Part shown: positions 15,972 through 25,711 of the stretch, piece by piece
Layout of the letters: each line of letters starts with the position of its first letter
How positions within the stretch are numbered: position 1 is the stretch's first letter
Source: CAKZLS01 sp963771545
GTDB taxonomy: Bacteria > Pseudomonadota > Alphaproteobacteria > Rhodospirillales > Defluviicoccaceae
Assembly: GCA_963771545.1 (NCBI GenBank)
Contig: CAVYTX010000004.1
Location: forward strand, 248,001-312,000
Direction: 5' to 3'
Length of the DNA stretch: 64,000 nucleotides
Notes under the pieces: generated by a model
What the model was told of the DNA's origin: nothing
Databases searched by the model: none
What the model saw: the letters and a program-made list of their open reading frames with translations, nothing else
Translations under genes and position numbers: made by a program

Positions 15972-17525
15972 TCAAGCCGTGTCCTCGCGCCGCATGAGAC
16001 CGCGAAGGTCGCGCAGCCCCGCCGCGCCAAAGATCTGGGCAAGAACCGCGAACGCCACCAGACCCGACAAAACCAGCACCGCGAGAGCTCCGGCCCGAAA
16101 GACGAGGTCCGCCGCGAACCATGGGGCGAGCGCCCAGCGAGCAAGGACGAGCGCGCCGGCCATGCCCGCGCTCGCCAACAAAATGCGCGGCAGCCGGCGC
16201 TTGAAGCGGGTATCGGTCGAGAAATGCCCTCTCCGATACAGGATGAACGCCAGAAGGCCGGCGTTTGTCCACGATGAAATGGCGGTGGCGATGGCGATGC
16301 CCACGTGCAGAAACGGCCCCATGAGCGCGAGGTTGAGCAACAGATTGATGAGCGTGGTCACGGCCGCGATCTTGACGGGAGTCTTGGTGTCCCCGCGAGC
16401 GAAATAGCCGGGAGTCAACGCCTTGACCATCACATAGGCCGGAAGCCCGGTGGCATAGGCCGAAAGCGCGGCCGCCGTCGCCCGCGACTCCGAAGGGCCG
16501 AAGGCGCCGCGCTCGAACAGCACCGAAATCACCGGTCCCGCGATGACCAGCAGCGCGGCGGCGGCCGGAACGGTCATCAGCAAGGCGAACTCCAGCGCCC
16601 GATTCTGACTGTGAAGCGCACTGGCGTCTTGCCCGGTTTTCAGCTGCCTCGACAACAGCGGCAGTAAGGCCGTCCCGACGGCGACACCGACGATCCCCAG
16701 CGGAAGCTGGTTCACGCGGTCGGCATAGAACAGATAGGAGACCGACCCCGAGGGCAGAAACGACGCGATCACGGTGTCGATCAACAAGTTGATCTGATAG
16801 ATACCGGCGCCGATGGCGACCGGTACGGCCCTGACCATCAACAGTTTGACCTGGGGGGTGATTTTCGGTCTCGGCAGCCGCAACCAGATGCCTTCCTTGC
16901 CGCAATTGTAAAAAAGCCAGAAGAACTGCACGACACCGCCAGCGGCCACTCCCCAGGACAGCGCATGTCCCGGTGTCGCGGTGAACGGCGCCAGCGCCAG
17001 CGCCGCGACAATCAGACAGATATTAAGAAGGATTGGCGTTGCGGCGGCGGCGGCGAAACGTCCGAAGGAATTGAGAACGCCGGCGATCAGCGACACCAGG
17101 GAAATGAACAGCAGATAGGGAAACGTGATTCTCGCGAACTGAACGGCGAGGTCGAATTTCTCCGGCATGTCCGCGAAACCGGGCGCCATACCGTACATGG
17201 CCAGAGGCATGGCCATCTGCATAACGGCGACGAACACGATGAGGGCCGTCACCAGAACGCTCAGGGCCTGCTCGGCAAACATGCGTGCCTTCGCCGGGCC
17301 CTCGGTTTCCAGCAGTCCGGCGAAGATCGGCACGAAAGCTGCCGAGAAGGCGCCTTCCGCGAACAGCCTTCGAAATAGGTTGGGAAATTTGAAGGCGACA
17401 AAAAAAGCGTCCGCCACCGGTCCCGCGCCGAGGACGGCAGCGATCAAGATATCCCTCGCGAAGCCGAACACCCGGCTGACTAATGTGAGGCCGCCGATGG
17501 TGGCGATGGAGCGCAGCAGCACCAT
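15972..17525 (-). CDS. murJ: Lipid II flippase MurJ
   Basis: A 517-residue MOP-superfamily protein with about 14 membrane helices that flips lipid II across the inner membrane. Signature segments are GLTLVSRVFGFARDILIAAV at the N-terminus, FKFPNLFRRLFAEGAFSAAF and SFLPSGSVSYLFYADRVNQL. It lies downstream of glnD, with a 264-bp repeat element inserted between the two genes, and upstream of trpS. This mutS-glnD-murJ-trpS order is conserved in alphaproteobacteria. No frame or motif defect is seen. Confidence 0.95.
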   Translation of the reverse strand: MVLLRSIATIGGLTLVSRVFGFARDILIAAVLGAGPVADAFFVAFKFPNLFRRLFAEGAFSAAFVPIFAGLLETEGPAKARMFAEQALSVLVTALIVFVAVMQMAMPLAMYGMAPGFADMPEKFDLAVQFARITFPYLLFISLVSLIAGVLNSFGRFAAAAATPILLNICLIVAALALAPFTATPGHALSWGVAAGGVVQFFWLFYNCGKEGIWLRLPRPKITPQVKLLMVRAVPVAIGAGIYQINLLIDTVIASFLPSGSVSYLFYADRVNQLPLGIVGVAVGTALLPLLSRQLKTGQDASALHSQNRALEFALLMTVPAAAALLVIAGPVISVLFERGAFGPSESRATAAALSAYATGLPAYVMVKALTPGYFARGDTKTPVKIAAVTTLINLLLNLALMGPFLHVGIAIATAISSWTNAGLLAFILYRRGHFSTDTRFKRRLPRILLASAGMAGALVLARWALAPWFAADLVFRAGALAVLVLSGLVAFAVLAQIFGAAGLRDLRGLMRREDTA

Positions 17526-17583
17526 GATGTCTGTCTACCGGCTTTCCGAAACAGTTGAAAGGATGCCTTGTAAAGGATGATTT

Positions 17584-17847
17584 ATACCAACGGTCGTTAA
17601 TAATAACTTATTGTGATCGTGTTTCTCGCATCCTCGGCAGGAGGGGCCGCGCCGGCGATGGGGATCCATCGTCAAGCGGTTCCGACGCCCCGAGGATGCG
17701 TGAAACACGACCCTACGGGCGGCCTATCGAGGTTTCCGGACGGCGTCGCGCGGCGCTTATGATGCTCCCGCATCAACGCGCGCCACGCTCCTTGCCGGAA
17801 ACCTCGATAGGCCGTCACAATGGGTCATTATTAACGACCGTTGGTAT
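17584..17847 (+). mobile_element. 264-bp palindromic repeat element, copy 1 (full length)
   Basis: This fills most of the 334-bp gap between murJ and glnD. The ends are inverted repeats of about 31 bp (starting ATACCAACGGTCGTTAATAAT). Inside are two hairpins in series. Hairpin A has 20-bp arms at 17618-17637 and 17690-17709 with one mismatch and a smaller CGATGG...CCATCG stem in its loop. Hairpin B has perfect 19-bp arms at 17721-17739 and 17795-17813. An almost identical copy lies inverted at 20728-20991. No transposase is encoded, so a MITE-like element moved in trans is the likeliest reading. It begins 12 bases past the glnD stop. Confidence 0.88.
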
Positions 17848-17859
17848 TATAGCGGACCG

Positions 17860-20652
17860 CTATTCGGCCGCGGCGGCTTTCTTTTTTTCGGCCGTCGACG
17901 TGTCGTCCGGCGGAGCGATCGCCGCCCGAAGCCGTCGCTCGATACGGCGGAGCTTGGACATGTCGTCCACCTTAAGACCGAAAACATCCTTAACGTAGAA
18001 AACGTCCACGACCCGCTCGCCATAGGTGGAAACGTGGGCGCTGACGATCTGCAGGCCAAGATCCGTGAGGGTTGAGGTCACATCGTGCAGCAGCCCCAGA
18101 CGATCGCGTCCGTTGACCTCGATGACGGTGTGCCCGGCGCTGGCCTTATTGTCGATAATGACGGCCGGAGGGACCGTGAAGATACCGGTGCGGCTGGGCA
18201 GTGCCCGGGCACTGACGGCCCGCAACTCCTTTGCCGGCCACAGCCGCCCCTGAACCGCTTGTTCGATACGAGCGGTCAGCTTGGCGATCCGTTCCGGACT
18301 GTCGAATGCCCGACCCGAAACATCCTGAATTCCGAAGGTATCGAGCGCCATACCATTGGCCAGCGTGCTAATCCTGGCATCGACGATGGACGCGCCGCTA
18401 AGCGCCATGGCGCCGGCGATGCGGGCGAATAACCCGGGATGGTCCGGCGAATAAATGACGATCTCCGTCACATCGAGGGTCGGGTGATGCCGCGATTCCA
18501 CATGCAACGGCTCGCCCTTGCGCTCGGCCTCGCGCATCATTTCGAAATGACGCGCCTGAGCATCCGTATCGCAGGCCAACCAGTAGTCGGGGTAGCCCCT
18601 CGCAATGTAATTTTCCAGGGTAGCTTCGTCCCAATCGGTCAGGCGCGCCCTCAATTTCGCCTTTGCCCGTTCGACGCGAATGGTTCGGCGCTCCACGGGC
18701 TGTCCGCCGGTCATTTCCATCTCTTCGAGAGCGCGATAGTAGAGCTCGCTCAGGAGCCCCGCCTTCCAGGCATTCCAGATCCCGGGGCCAACCGCGCTAA
18801 TGTCCACGTCCGTCAGCACAAGAAGCATTCTCAATCGCTCGGGCGATTGAACCTCGGCGATGAAGTCGGTCACCGTCTTGGGATTGTCGATGTCGCGTTT
18901 GAACGCCGTCCTGCTCATCAAGAGATGATAGCGCACAAGCCACGACACCGTTTCCGTTTCCCAGTCGTCGAGACCAAACCGCGGGCAGACATGCAGCGCG
19001 ATTTGCGCGCCGATCTCCGAATGATCTCCGCCGCGCCCCTTGGCGATATCATGCAACAGCACCGCCATGTAGAGTGCCCGGCGAGAGCGCATGTCACCAA
19101 CCACCGCGCTGGCCGCCGGATGCTGCTCCGTCAATTCACCCTTTTCGAGACGATGAAGAATGCCGATGGCCCGGATGGTGTGCTCGTCGACCGTGTACAC
19201 ATGGTACATGTCGTACTGCATCTGCGCGACGACGCGCCCGAAATCCGGGAGAAATCGCCCAAAAACGCCAGCCTCATTGAGACGTTTGAGCGTCGTTTCC
19301 GGATCGTTCCTGGAGGTGAGCATGTCCATGAACAATTGGTTGGCGGCGTCGTTCTCGCGCAACGACGCATCCACGTGCCGCAGATTTTGATGAACCTGGC
19401 GCAGGGCATGCGGGTGAATATCCAATCCTTGGCGCTGTGCCTCGTGAAACAGTTGAAGGATCTTCATGGGATGCCTGGACAGACTATCGTCGCCGTCCAG
19501 GGCGAGACGCCCGCTGTCCAACTTGAAGCCCTGGGGCGCGCGCCGGAACAGCGAGAACGTAGGGATGCGAAACCGGATCCGCTTTTTTCTGTGTTCCTCT
19601 TCCAGCACCGCGCACAAGACGCGTGTCAGGTCGCCAACGGTCTTGGTCACCAGGAAGTAATGCTTCATGAAACGCTCAACGCCGCGTCCACTCGCGCGGT
19701 CGTTGTAACCCAGACGTTTGCTGATGGTGTTCTGGTAGGTAAAGGTCAACCGTTCTTCCGGGCGGTCCGCCGCGTAATGAAGATGGCACCGAACCGTCCA
19801 CAGGAAGTTTTGCGCTCTCCGGAAATCGCGAACGTCCGAGGTCGTGAACACGCCGCGTTCGAACAGCTCGCCCATATCCTTGACCCGATAGAGATACTTG
19901 GCGATCCAAAAGAGGGTTTGCAGATCCCTCAACCCGCCCTTGCCTTCTTTGATATGCGGCTCCAGAACGTAGCGCGAATCGCCCATCCGTTCGTGACGCG
20001 CGTCACGTTCGGCGAGCTTTTGTTCGACGAATTGGCTCCCCGTGACGGCAACCACCTCGTTCATGAACTGGGATTCGAACTGCCGGTACAGGTTCCGATC
20101 GCCCCACAGCCAGCGCGCTTCGAGCAGGCTGGTCCGGATTGTCAGATCCGATTTAGCCAGTTTGACGCAGTCGTCCGCCGTTCGCGTGGCGTGCCCGACC
20201 TTCAGGCCCATGTCCCAGAGCATGTAAAGAATGAACTCGACGAGTTGTTTCGTCTGAGGTGCCGATCCATGCGGAAGCAGGAACATCAGGTCAATGTCGG
20301 AAAACGGCGACAGTTCAGCCCGCCCATAACCCCCGGTCGCGGCAATGGCCATGGGCTCTCCAGTCGCGCTATCCGGAACGGGATAGACGTATTTGATCGC
20401 GAAGTCGTAGATGCCGCGAACGAGATGGTCCACCAGATACGCGTCGGCGAGAACCACTTCCGCGCCGTTGATATGCTCTTCTTCGAAACGGCGGCGAACT
20501 TCGCCCACGCCCCGGTACAGCGCCGCCCGGAAGATCTGCAAGAAGTTGTTGCGGGTATCCGGCGAATACCCCACCCATTTCGCCTGCTCCTCGAGCTCGC
20601 GAACGAAGGATTTCCGGTTGACTATCGCGCGGCGGTTATGGACACGGGTCAT
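17860..20652 (-). CDS. glnD: Bifunctional PII uridylyltransferase / uridylyl-removing enzyme GlnD
   Basis: GlnD senses glutamine and adds or removes UMP on PII proteins, setting nitrogen status. The 930-aa protein has the nucleotidyltransferase motif GGYGRAELSPFSDIDLMFLL (residues 107-126; Asp119 and Asp121), an HD phosphohydrolase domain with LLHDIAKGRGGDHSEIG, and two C-terminal ACT domains (around HHPTLDVTEIVIYSPDHPG and NGRDRLGLLHDVTSTLTDLG). The length is normal. It ends with TAG. Inverted copies of the 264-bp repeat flank it on both sides, separating it from mutS and murJ. Confidence 0.96.
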   Translation of the reverse strand: MTRVHNRRAIVNRKSFVRELEEQAKWVGYSPDTRNNFLQIFRAALYRGVGEVRRRFEEEHINGAEVVLADAYLVDHLVRGIYDFAIKYVYPVPDSATGEPMAIAATGGYGRAELSPFSDIDLMFLLPHGSAPQTKQLVEFILYMLWDMGLKVGHATRTADDCVKLAKSDLTIRTSLLEARWLWGDRNLYRQFESQFMNEVVAVTGSQFVEQKLAERDARHERMGDSRYVLEPHIKEGKGGLRDLQTLFWIAKYLYRVKDMGELFERGVFTTSDVRDFRRAQNFLWTVRCHLHYAADRPEERLTFTYQNTISKRLGYNDRASGRGVERFMKHYFLVTKTVGDLTRVLCAVLEEEHRKKRIRFRIPTFSLFRRAPQGFKLDSGRLALDGDDSLSRHPMKILQLFHEAQRQGLDIHPHALRQVHQNLRHVDASLRENDAANQLFMDMLTSRNDPETTLKRLNEAGVFGRFLPDFGRVVAQMQYDMYHVYTVDEHTIRAIGILHRLEKGELTEQHPAASAVVGDMRSRRALYMAVLLHDIAKGRGGDHSEIGAQIALHVCPRFGLDDWETETVSWLVRYHLLMSRTAFKRDIDNPKTVTDFIAEVQSPERLRMLLVLTDVDISAVGPGIWNAWKAGLLSELYYRALEEMEMTGGQPVERRTIRVERAKAKLRARLTDWDEATLENYIARGYPDYWLACDTDAQARHFEMMREAERKGEPLHVESRHHPTLDVTEIVIYSPDHPGLFARIAGAMALSGASIVDARISTLANGMALDTFGIQDVSGRAFDSPERIAKLTARIEQAVQGRLWPAKELRAVSARALPSRTGIFTVPPAVIIDNKASAGHTVIEVNGRDRLGLLHDVTSTLTDLGLQIVSAHVSTYGERVVDVFYVKDVFGLKVDDMSKLRRIERRLRAAIAPPDDTSTAEKKKAAAAE

Positions 20653-20727
20653 GACGAGTGCTTCTTTCTCGTCCCAATATAAACGGTATCCTCGGCATCA
20701 CACGGATTTCTTTTCCTCCGTGGGCTA

Positions 20728-20991
20728 ATACCAATGGTCGCTAATAATGACCCATTGTGACGGCCTATCGAGGCTTCCGGCAAGGAGCGTGGTGCGCCGT
20801 GATGCGGGAGCATCACAAGCGGCGCGCGACGCTGTCCGGAAATCTCGATAGGCCGCCCGCGGGGTCGTGTTTCGCGCATCCTCGGGGCGTCGGAACCGCT
20901 TGACGATGGGGCCCCATCGCCGGCGCGGCCCCTCCTGCCGAGGATGCGTGAAACACGATCACAATGAGTTATTATTAGTGACCGTTGGTAT
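20728..20991 (-). mobile_element. 264-bp palindromic repeat element, copy 2 (full length, inverted)
   Basis: This is the same element as at 17584-17847 in opposite orientation and of identical length, located 75 bp upstream of glnD. It starts ATACCAATGGTCGCTAATAATG. Hairpin B comes first (CGGCCTATCGAGGCTTCCGG), then hairpin A (TCGTGTTTCGCGCATCCTCGG region to its partner ending near 20959), and it closes with GTGACCGTTGGTAT. Differences from copy 1 are scattered and several are compensated in the opposite arm. The rest of the 444-bp glnD-mutS gap (20992-21096) shows nothing recognisable. Confidence 0.88.
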
Positions 20992-21096
20992 AAATCGCTT
21001 CATGCTTACAGTAGTCACGACTAGCTGAATGAATCATGAACGGTCTGGTTTCCGAGGCTGGCTCGGCCAGCGGCCAGGGAAAGCCGCCAGCCCCCT

Positions 21097-23812
21097 TTAA
21101 TCCATGGCCTTGAGCCTGTAAATCAGCTCCAAAGCAGCGCGGGGCGTCAACTCGTCCGCGTTAACATCTGCCAGCATCTGTTGAACGGGCGAGGACGGAG
21201 GGTGAGCCGCTGGCCGGCTCTCGAGCGCGGCGAACAGCGGCAGGTCGTCGGCAAGGTGTGTCACCGCCGAGGACTGCTCGCCGTTTTCCAGGGTTTCGAG
21301 CACCCGTTCGGCCCGTTCGATCACGGCCGCCGGCAGTCCGGCCAGTTGGCCCACGTGAATACCATAGGAGCGGTCGGCCGCCCCCGGCGCCACCTCGTGC
21401 AGGAAAACGACGTCGCCCCGCCACTCCTTGACACGCATGGTGTAGCACGCCAGGTTTCCAAGCTTGGCCGCGAGAGCCGTGAGCTCGTGATAGTGCGTGG
21501 CGAACAATGCGCGGCACCGGTTGACCTCGTGCAGGTGCTCGATCACCGCCCAGGCGATGGACAGACCGTCGAACGTGGCGGTTCCCCGGCCGATTTCATC
21601 GAGAATGACCAGGGCTCGTTCGCCGGCCTGGTTCAGAATGGTGGCGGTTTCGACCATCTCCACCATGAACGTGGACCGGCCGCGGGCCAGATCGTCGGCC
21701 GCGCCCACACGCGAAAACAGCCGGTCGACCACGCCCAGGCGCGCCGCCTCGGCCGGCACATACGATCCTATCTGGGCGAGAATGGCGATCAACGCATTTT
21801 GCCGGAGAAAGGTGCTTTTTCCCGCCATATTGGGACCGGTCAACAGCCACAGGCTTTGGCCGTCGGCGAGATTGCAATCGTTGGCGACGAAACTCCCTTG
21901 CCGTCCGGCAGACAACGTAGCTTCCACTACCGGATGACGGCCGCCCCTGATTTCGAACTCCACGCCGTCATCGACCACCGGGCGGCTGTATCGGGCATCC
22001 ACCGCTAACTCGGCCAAGGCCGCGACCACGTCCACCGTCGCCAACGCGCTCGCCGCGCGTCCGATGGGTTCGGCCATGCCGACGACTTCGCCCACGAGGT
22101 CGTCAAAGAGCGTGAGCTCCAACGACACCGCCTGTTCGGCCGCGCGGGCGATCCGGCCTTCCAAATCGTTCAGTTCCACCGAGGTATAGCGAACGGCGTT
22201 GGCCATGGTCTGACGGTGGATGAACGGACCGTCGGCGCCGGCCGGCATGTTGTCCGCCTGCTTCGCCGACATCTCGACGAAATAGCCAAGCACGTTGTTA
22301 TGCCGGATCTTGAGCCCCTGGACGCCGGTTTCACCGGCGTAGCGCGTCTGCAGAGTGGCGATCAGACGGCGGCTGTCGTCGCGAAGCCGGCGCAATTCGT
22401 CGAGTTCGGGGCACGCATCCCGGCGCGATGAAGCCGCCGTCCCGAGCGTTAATCGGCAGCTCGTCGGCGAGCGCCCGGCTCAGACGATCCACCAGCGACG
22501 CGTGATCGCCGAGCAATTCCATGCACGTCTCGATCCCGCGCGGAAGGCCGGGAAGGCCCTCGGGATGGAGGCTTGCGCGCAGATCCGAGGCGAGCTTCAA
22601 GGCGTCGCGCACGGCGGCCAGATCGCGCGGGCCGCCGCGGCCGAGGCTGACGCGCGACAAGGCCCGCTCCAAATCCGGGCACTGCTTCAATAGGGCGCGA
22701 ACATCCGCGCGCTGGCGTTCTCCCTCGACGAAAAATTGAACCATGTCGAGACGGCGGCGGATCGCCTCCACATCGGTGAGCGGCGCCGCCAGCCATGATG
22801 CGAGGAGGCGGGCGCCGCAGGCCGCGACCGTTTTGTCGATGATGCTGAGTAGGCTCCCCTTGCGTTCGCCGGACAGCGTCCGCATGAGTTCCAGGTTGCG
22901 CCGGGTGGCGGCGTCGATCTCCATGACCGCGCCCTTGGCGAGGCGTTTCATTCTGGAAATGCGCGGAACCCGGCCCTTCTGGGTCAGGTCGATGTAGTCC
23001 ACCAGCGCGCCGGCGGCCGCCACTTCCGCGGCGCTGAACGCGCCGAAGGCGTCCACTGTCTCGACCCCGAACAAGGCCTCCAGACGCTTGCGTCCATTGA
23101 CACCGTCGAAGCGGCTGGCCGGGAGCGGAGACAGCCGGTCCCGCCAGTCGCCGAATGTTTCGAACAGGTCCGGCTTTTGCAGCAGCGTGTCCGGCGCCAG
23201 CAATTCTCCCGGTTCCAGCCGCGAGAGCGCCGCTCCCAGATCGCCGGTGTCGATGGGTTGGGTCTGGAAGTCGCCGGTGGAGATGTCGATCCAGGCAAGA
23301 CCGATGCGTCCGCCGGCCTCCGCGCAAGCCGCCAAGTAATTGTGACGCCGGGAGTCGAGCAGGCTGTCCTCGGTCAACGTGCCGGCCGTGATGACCCGGA
23401 CAACGTCGCGTCGGACAACGGACTTGTTCCCTCGCTTCCGGGCTTCGGCGGGATCTTCCTGCTGCTCGCAGACGGCCACCTTGAAGCCCCGGCGGATGAG
23501 CCGCGCCAGATAGGCCTCGTGGCTGTGGACGGGTACGCCGCACATGGCGATGTCCTCGCCCAGGTGCTTGCCCCGTTTCGTCAGCGCGATGTCCAGCGCC
23601 GCCGCCGCCTTGACCGCGTCGTCGAAGAACAGCTCGTAGAAATCGCCCATGCGGTAGAACAGCAGGCTATCAGGGTGCCGACGCTTGATGGCAAGATACT
23701 GGGCCATCATCGGCGTGACCGCCGCGTTCACGGTCTCGGGCGCGTCGCCCTCGTTTGAAGCGCCGGGTTGCTTTCCGTTTCGGGTTGGTTCCGGTCGATG
23801 CGAAGTTGGCAC
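21097..23812 (-). pseudogene. mutS: DNA mismatch repair protein MutS, frameshifted once
   Basis: MutS recognises mismatches. The N-terminal part has the mismatch-binding domain (MMAQYLAIKRRHPDSLLFYR then MGDFYELFFDDAV) and the connector and core domains. The C-terminal part has Walker A GPNMAGKSTFLRQNALIAIL and a DEIGRGTATFDG Walker B region. Between them the frame changes: the family pattern G-x-x-P-E-L-D-E-L-R is restored by removing one base from a CCCC run (plus-strand GGGG at 22408-22411). The rest is intact from 23812 to 21097, so a homopolymer sequencing error is plausible. If real, the strain would be a mutator. Confidence 0.92.
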
Positions 23813-23924
23813 GGTTTCTGAACTTATGGTCGTTTCCCTCAGCTTAACATGACCGCGTCGCTTGGGGCTATGAATCCGCCGCGCCCCACGGCAATATGGG
23901 ACGGATCATCAATCGGGGGACGCC

Positions 23925-24431
23925 GTGACGGAAAAACCTCAGACTTCAAAGGCCGGCCGCGAGGTCATCGGCCTGTTCGCGGATCGGGACAGCTTCGAGG
24001 CCGCGATCGCGGCTCTGATGGCGGCCGGCTTCGATCGCGCCGACCTGAGCGTCCTTGCGTCTCACGAATCCATCGACGCCGCCGGCGCGCCGGGCAAGCC
24101 GTGGCGGGACGTGATGACGGCGATGGTGGGCGAGGTCAAGTACGAGGTGCCGCTGGTGGCCTCCGGCGGTATTTTTCTGGCCGGCGGAACCGTGGCGGCG
24201 GTTATCGCCGGGATTATCGGCGCGGCCGTGAGCGGCGTCGCCATCAAGGAGGTACTGGAGGAAGTCACCGCCAAACCGCACACCGAGGATTTCGCGCGAT
24301 CGCTGGAAGCCGGCAGCGTCATCCTGTGGGTCCGCGCCGCCGACATTGAACGGGAAACGGCGGCGGCCGCCATCCTCGAACAGCATGGCGGATCCAACAT
24401 CCACGTATACGAGCGTCCCGCCGTGACTTGA
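23925..24431 (+). CDS. Small membrane protein with general-stress-17M-like N-terminus
   Basis: A 168-aa protein. Residues 14-48 (VIGLFADRDSFEAAIAALMA then GFDRADLSVLAS) resemble the ferredoxin-like fold of general stress protein 17M/DUF1269-type proteins. Residues 78-105 form a glycine- and alanine-rich hydrophobic segment (VASGGIFLAGGTVAAVIAGI), probably a membrane-inserted hairpin. The C-terminus ends in an amphipathic domain. It overlaps or abuts the next gene and is probably cotranscribed with it. The function is unknown. Confidence 0.7.
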   Translation: MTEKPQTSKAGREVIGLFADRDSFEAAIAALMAAGFDRADLSVLASHESIDAAGAPGKPWRDVMTAMVGEVKYEVPLVASGGIFLAGGTVAAVIAGIIGAAVSGVAIKEVLEEVTAKPHTEDFARSLEAGSVILWVRAADIERETAAAAILEQHGGSNIHVYERPAVT

Positions 24432-24472
24432 CGGGACGGACACCACTCACGCCGGAACAGAGGGAAGACGCG

Positions 24473-25705
24473 ATGAAAGGCATTCTCAGCGGTCTTCGAA
24501 TTGTGGAGGGCTCCGCCTTCGTGGCGCTGCCGCTGGGCGGCATGACCCTGGCCCAGCTCGGCGCCGACGTGATCCGCTTCGATCCCATCGGCGGCGGTCT
24601 CGACTACGGCCGGTGGCCGGTGACCCTCGACGGCAAGAAAAGCCTGTTCTGGGCCGGGTTCAACAAGGGCAAGCGCTCCATCGCCATCGATTTCCGCGAT
24701 CCGCGCGGCCAGGAAATCCTCACCCGGTTGATCTGCGGACCCGGTGAAAACAGCGGCCTGTTCATCACCAATTTCCCGGCGCGCGGCTGGCTCGACTACA
24801 AGACCTTGAAGGCCCGCCGCGAGGATCTGATCATGGTCAATCTCGTCGGCCGGCGCGACGGCGGCTCGGAGGTGGACTACACCGTCAACCCGCAGGTGGG
24901 ATTTCCCATGGTGACCGGCCCCACGTCGTGGCCGCGGCCGGTGAACCATCTGTTGCCGGCCTGGGACTGCATCGCCGGACAGATGGCGCTGGTGGGCCTG
25001 CTGGCCGCCGAGCGCCACCGGCGGCTGACGGGCGAGGGGCAGCTGGTGCGTCTCGCGCTCAAGGACGTGGCCTTGGCCATGCTCGGCAATCTGGGAAAGA
25101 TCGCCGAGGTCATGGTCAACGACGCCGATCGCCCCAAGGACGGCAACTACCTCTACGGCGCCTACGGCCGCGACTTCGGCACCCTGGACGGCAAGCGGCT
25201 GATGGTGGTGGCCCTCACCAAGGGACAATGGTTGAGCCTGCGCAAGGCCACCGGGCTTGGCGCTGAACTCGACGCCCTCGGCGAGCGCCTCGGTCTCGAT
25301 TTGAACGAGGAGGGCAATCGCTACCGCGCGCGGCGGCAGATCTCCAAGATCCTCGAGCCCTGGTTCGAGACGCGGATGAAGTCCGAGATCCGCAAGGTGT
25401 TCAACAAGCACCGGGTCACCTGGGCCCCCTACAAGACCGCCCGCAAGGCGATCGAGGACGACCCCGATTGCTCCACCAAGAACCCGCTGTTCTCCATGGT
25501 CGAGGATCCCGGAATTGGAAAATACCTGATGCCGGGCTCCCCCCTGGATTTCAGCCTGATCAAACGCCTACCCGCCACGCGCGCGCCTCTTCTCGGCGAA
25601 CACACGGATGAGATCCTGTTGGACATCCTGGGCCTGAGCGAGGGCGAGGTGGGCGAGCTCCACGACGCCGGCGTCGTCGCCGGACCCAACGAAGACGGCG
25701 CCTGA
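24473..25705 (+). CDS. Class III CoA-transferase-family protein, 2-methylfumaryl-CoA isomerase-like
   Basis: A 410-residue CaiB/BaiF-family protein that begins MKGILSGLRIVEGSAFVALP. The likely catalytic Asp is residue 165 in LPAWDCIAGQMALVGLLAAE. The whole protein, including ADVIRFDPIGGGLDYGRWPV and GSPLDFSLIKR, recalls the 2-methylfumaryl-CoA isomerase (Mct) group, which moves CoA within one molecule. That assignment is from memory of the family and unproven. The ATG at 24473 has AGAGGGAAG upstream; a TTG at 24428 is less likely. No other 3-hydroxypropionate-cycle gene is visible nearby. Confidence 0.72.
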   Translation: MKGILSGLRIVEGSAFVALPLGGMTLAQLGADVIRFDPIGGGLDYGRWPVTLDGKKSLFWAGFNKGKRSIAIDFRDPRGQEILTRLICGPGENSGLFITNFPARGWLDYKTLKARREDLIMVNLVGRRDGGSEVDYTVNPQVGFPMVTGPTSWPRPVNHLLPAWDCIAGQMALVGLLAAERHRRLTGEGQLVRLALKDVALAMLGNLGKIAEVMVNDADRPKDGNYLYGAYGRDFGTLDGKRLMVVALTKGQWLSLRKATGLGAELDALGERLGLDLNEEGNRYRARRQISKILEPWFETRMKSEIRKVFNKHRVTWAPYKTARKAIEDDPDCSTKNPLFSMVEDPGIGKYLMPGSPLDFSLIKRLPATRAPLLGEHTDEILLDILGLSEGEVGELHDAGVVAGPNEDGA

Positions 25706-25711
25706 TTCCGT

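Noticed and set aside
17555..17998. Open frame covering repeat copy 1 as a protein-coding gene
   Set aside because: It lies entirely across a dispersed hairpin element and the end of glnD, with no ribosome site and no similarity to a protein family.
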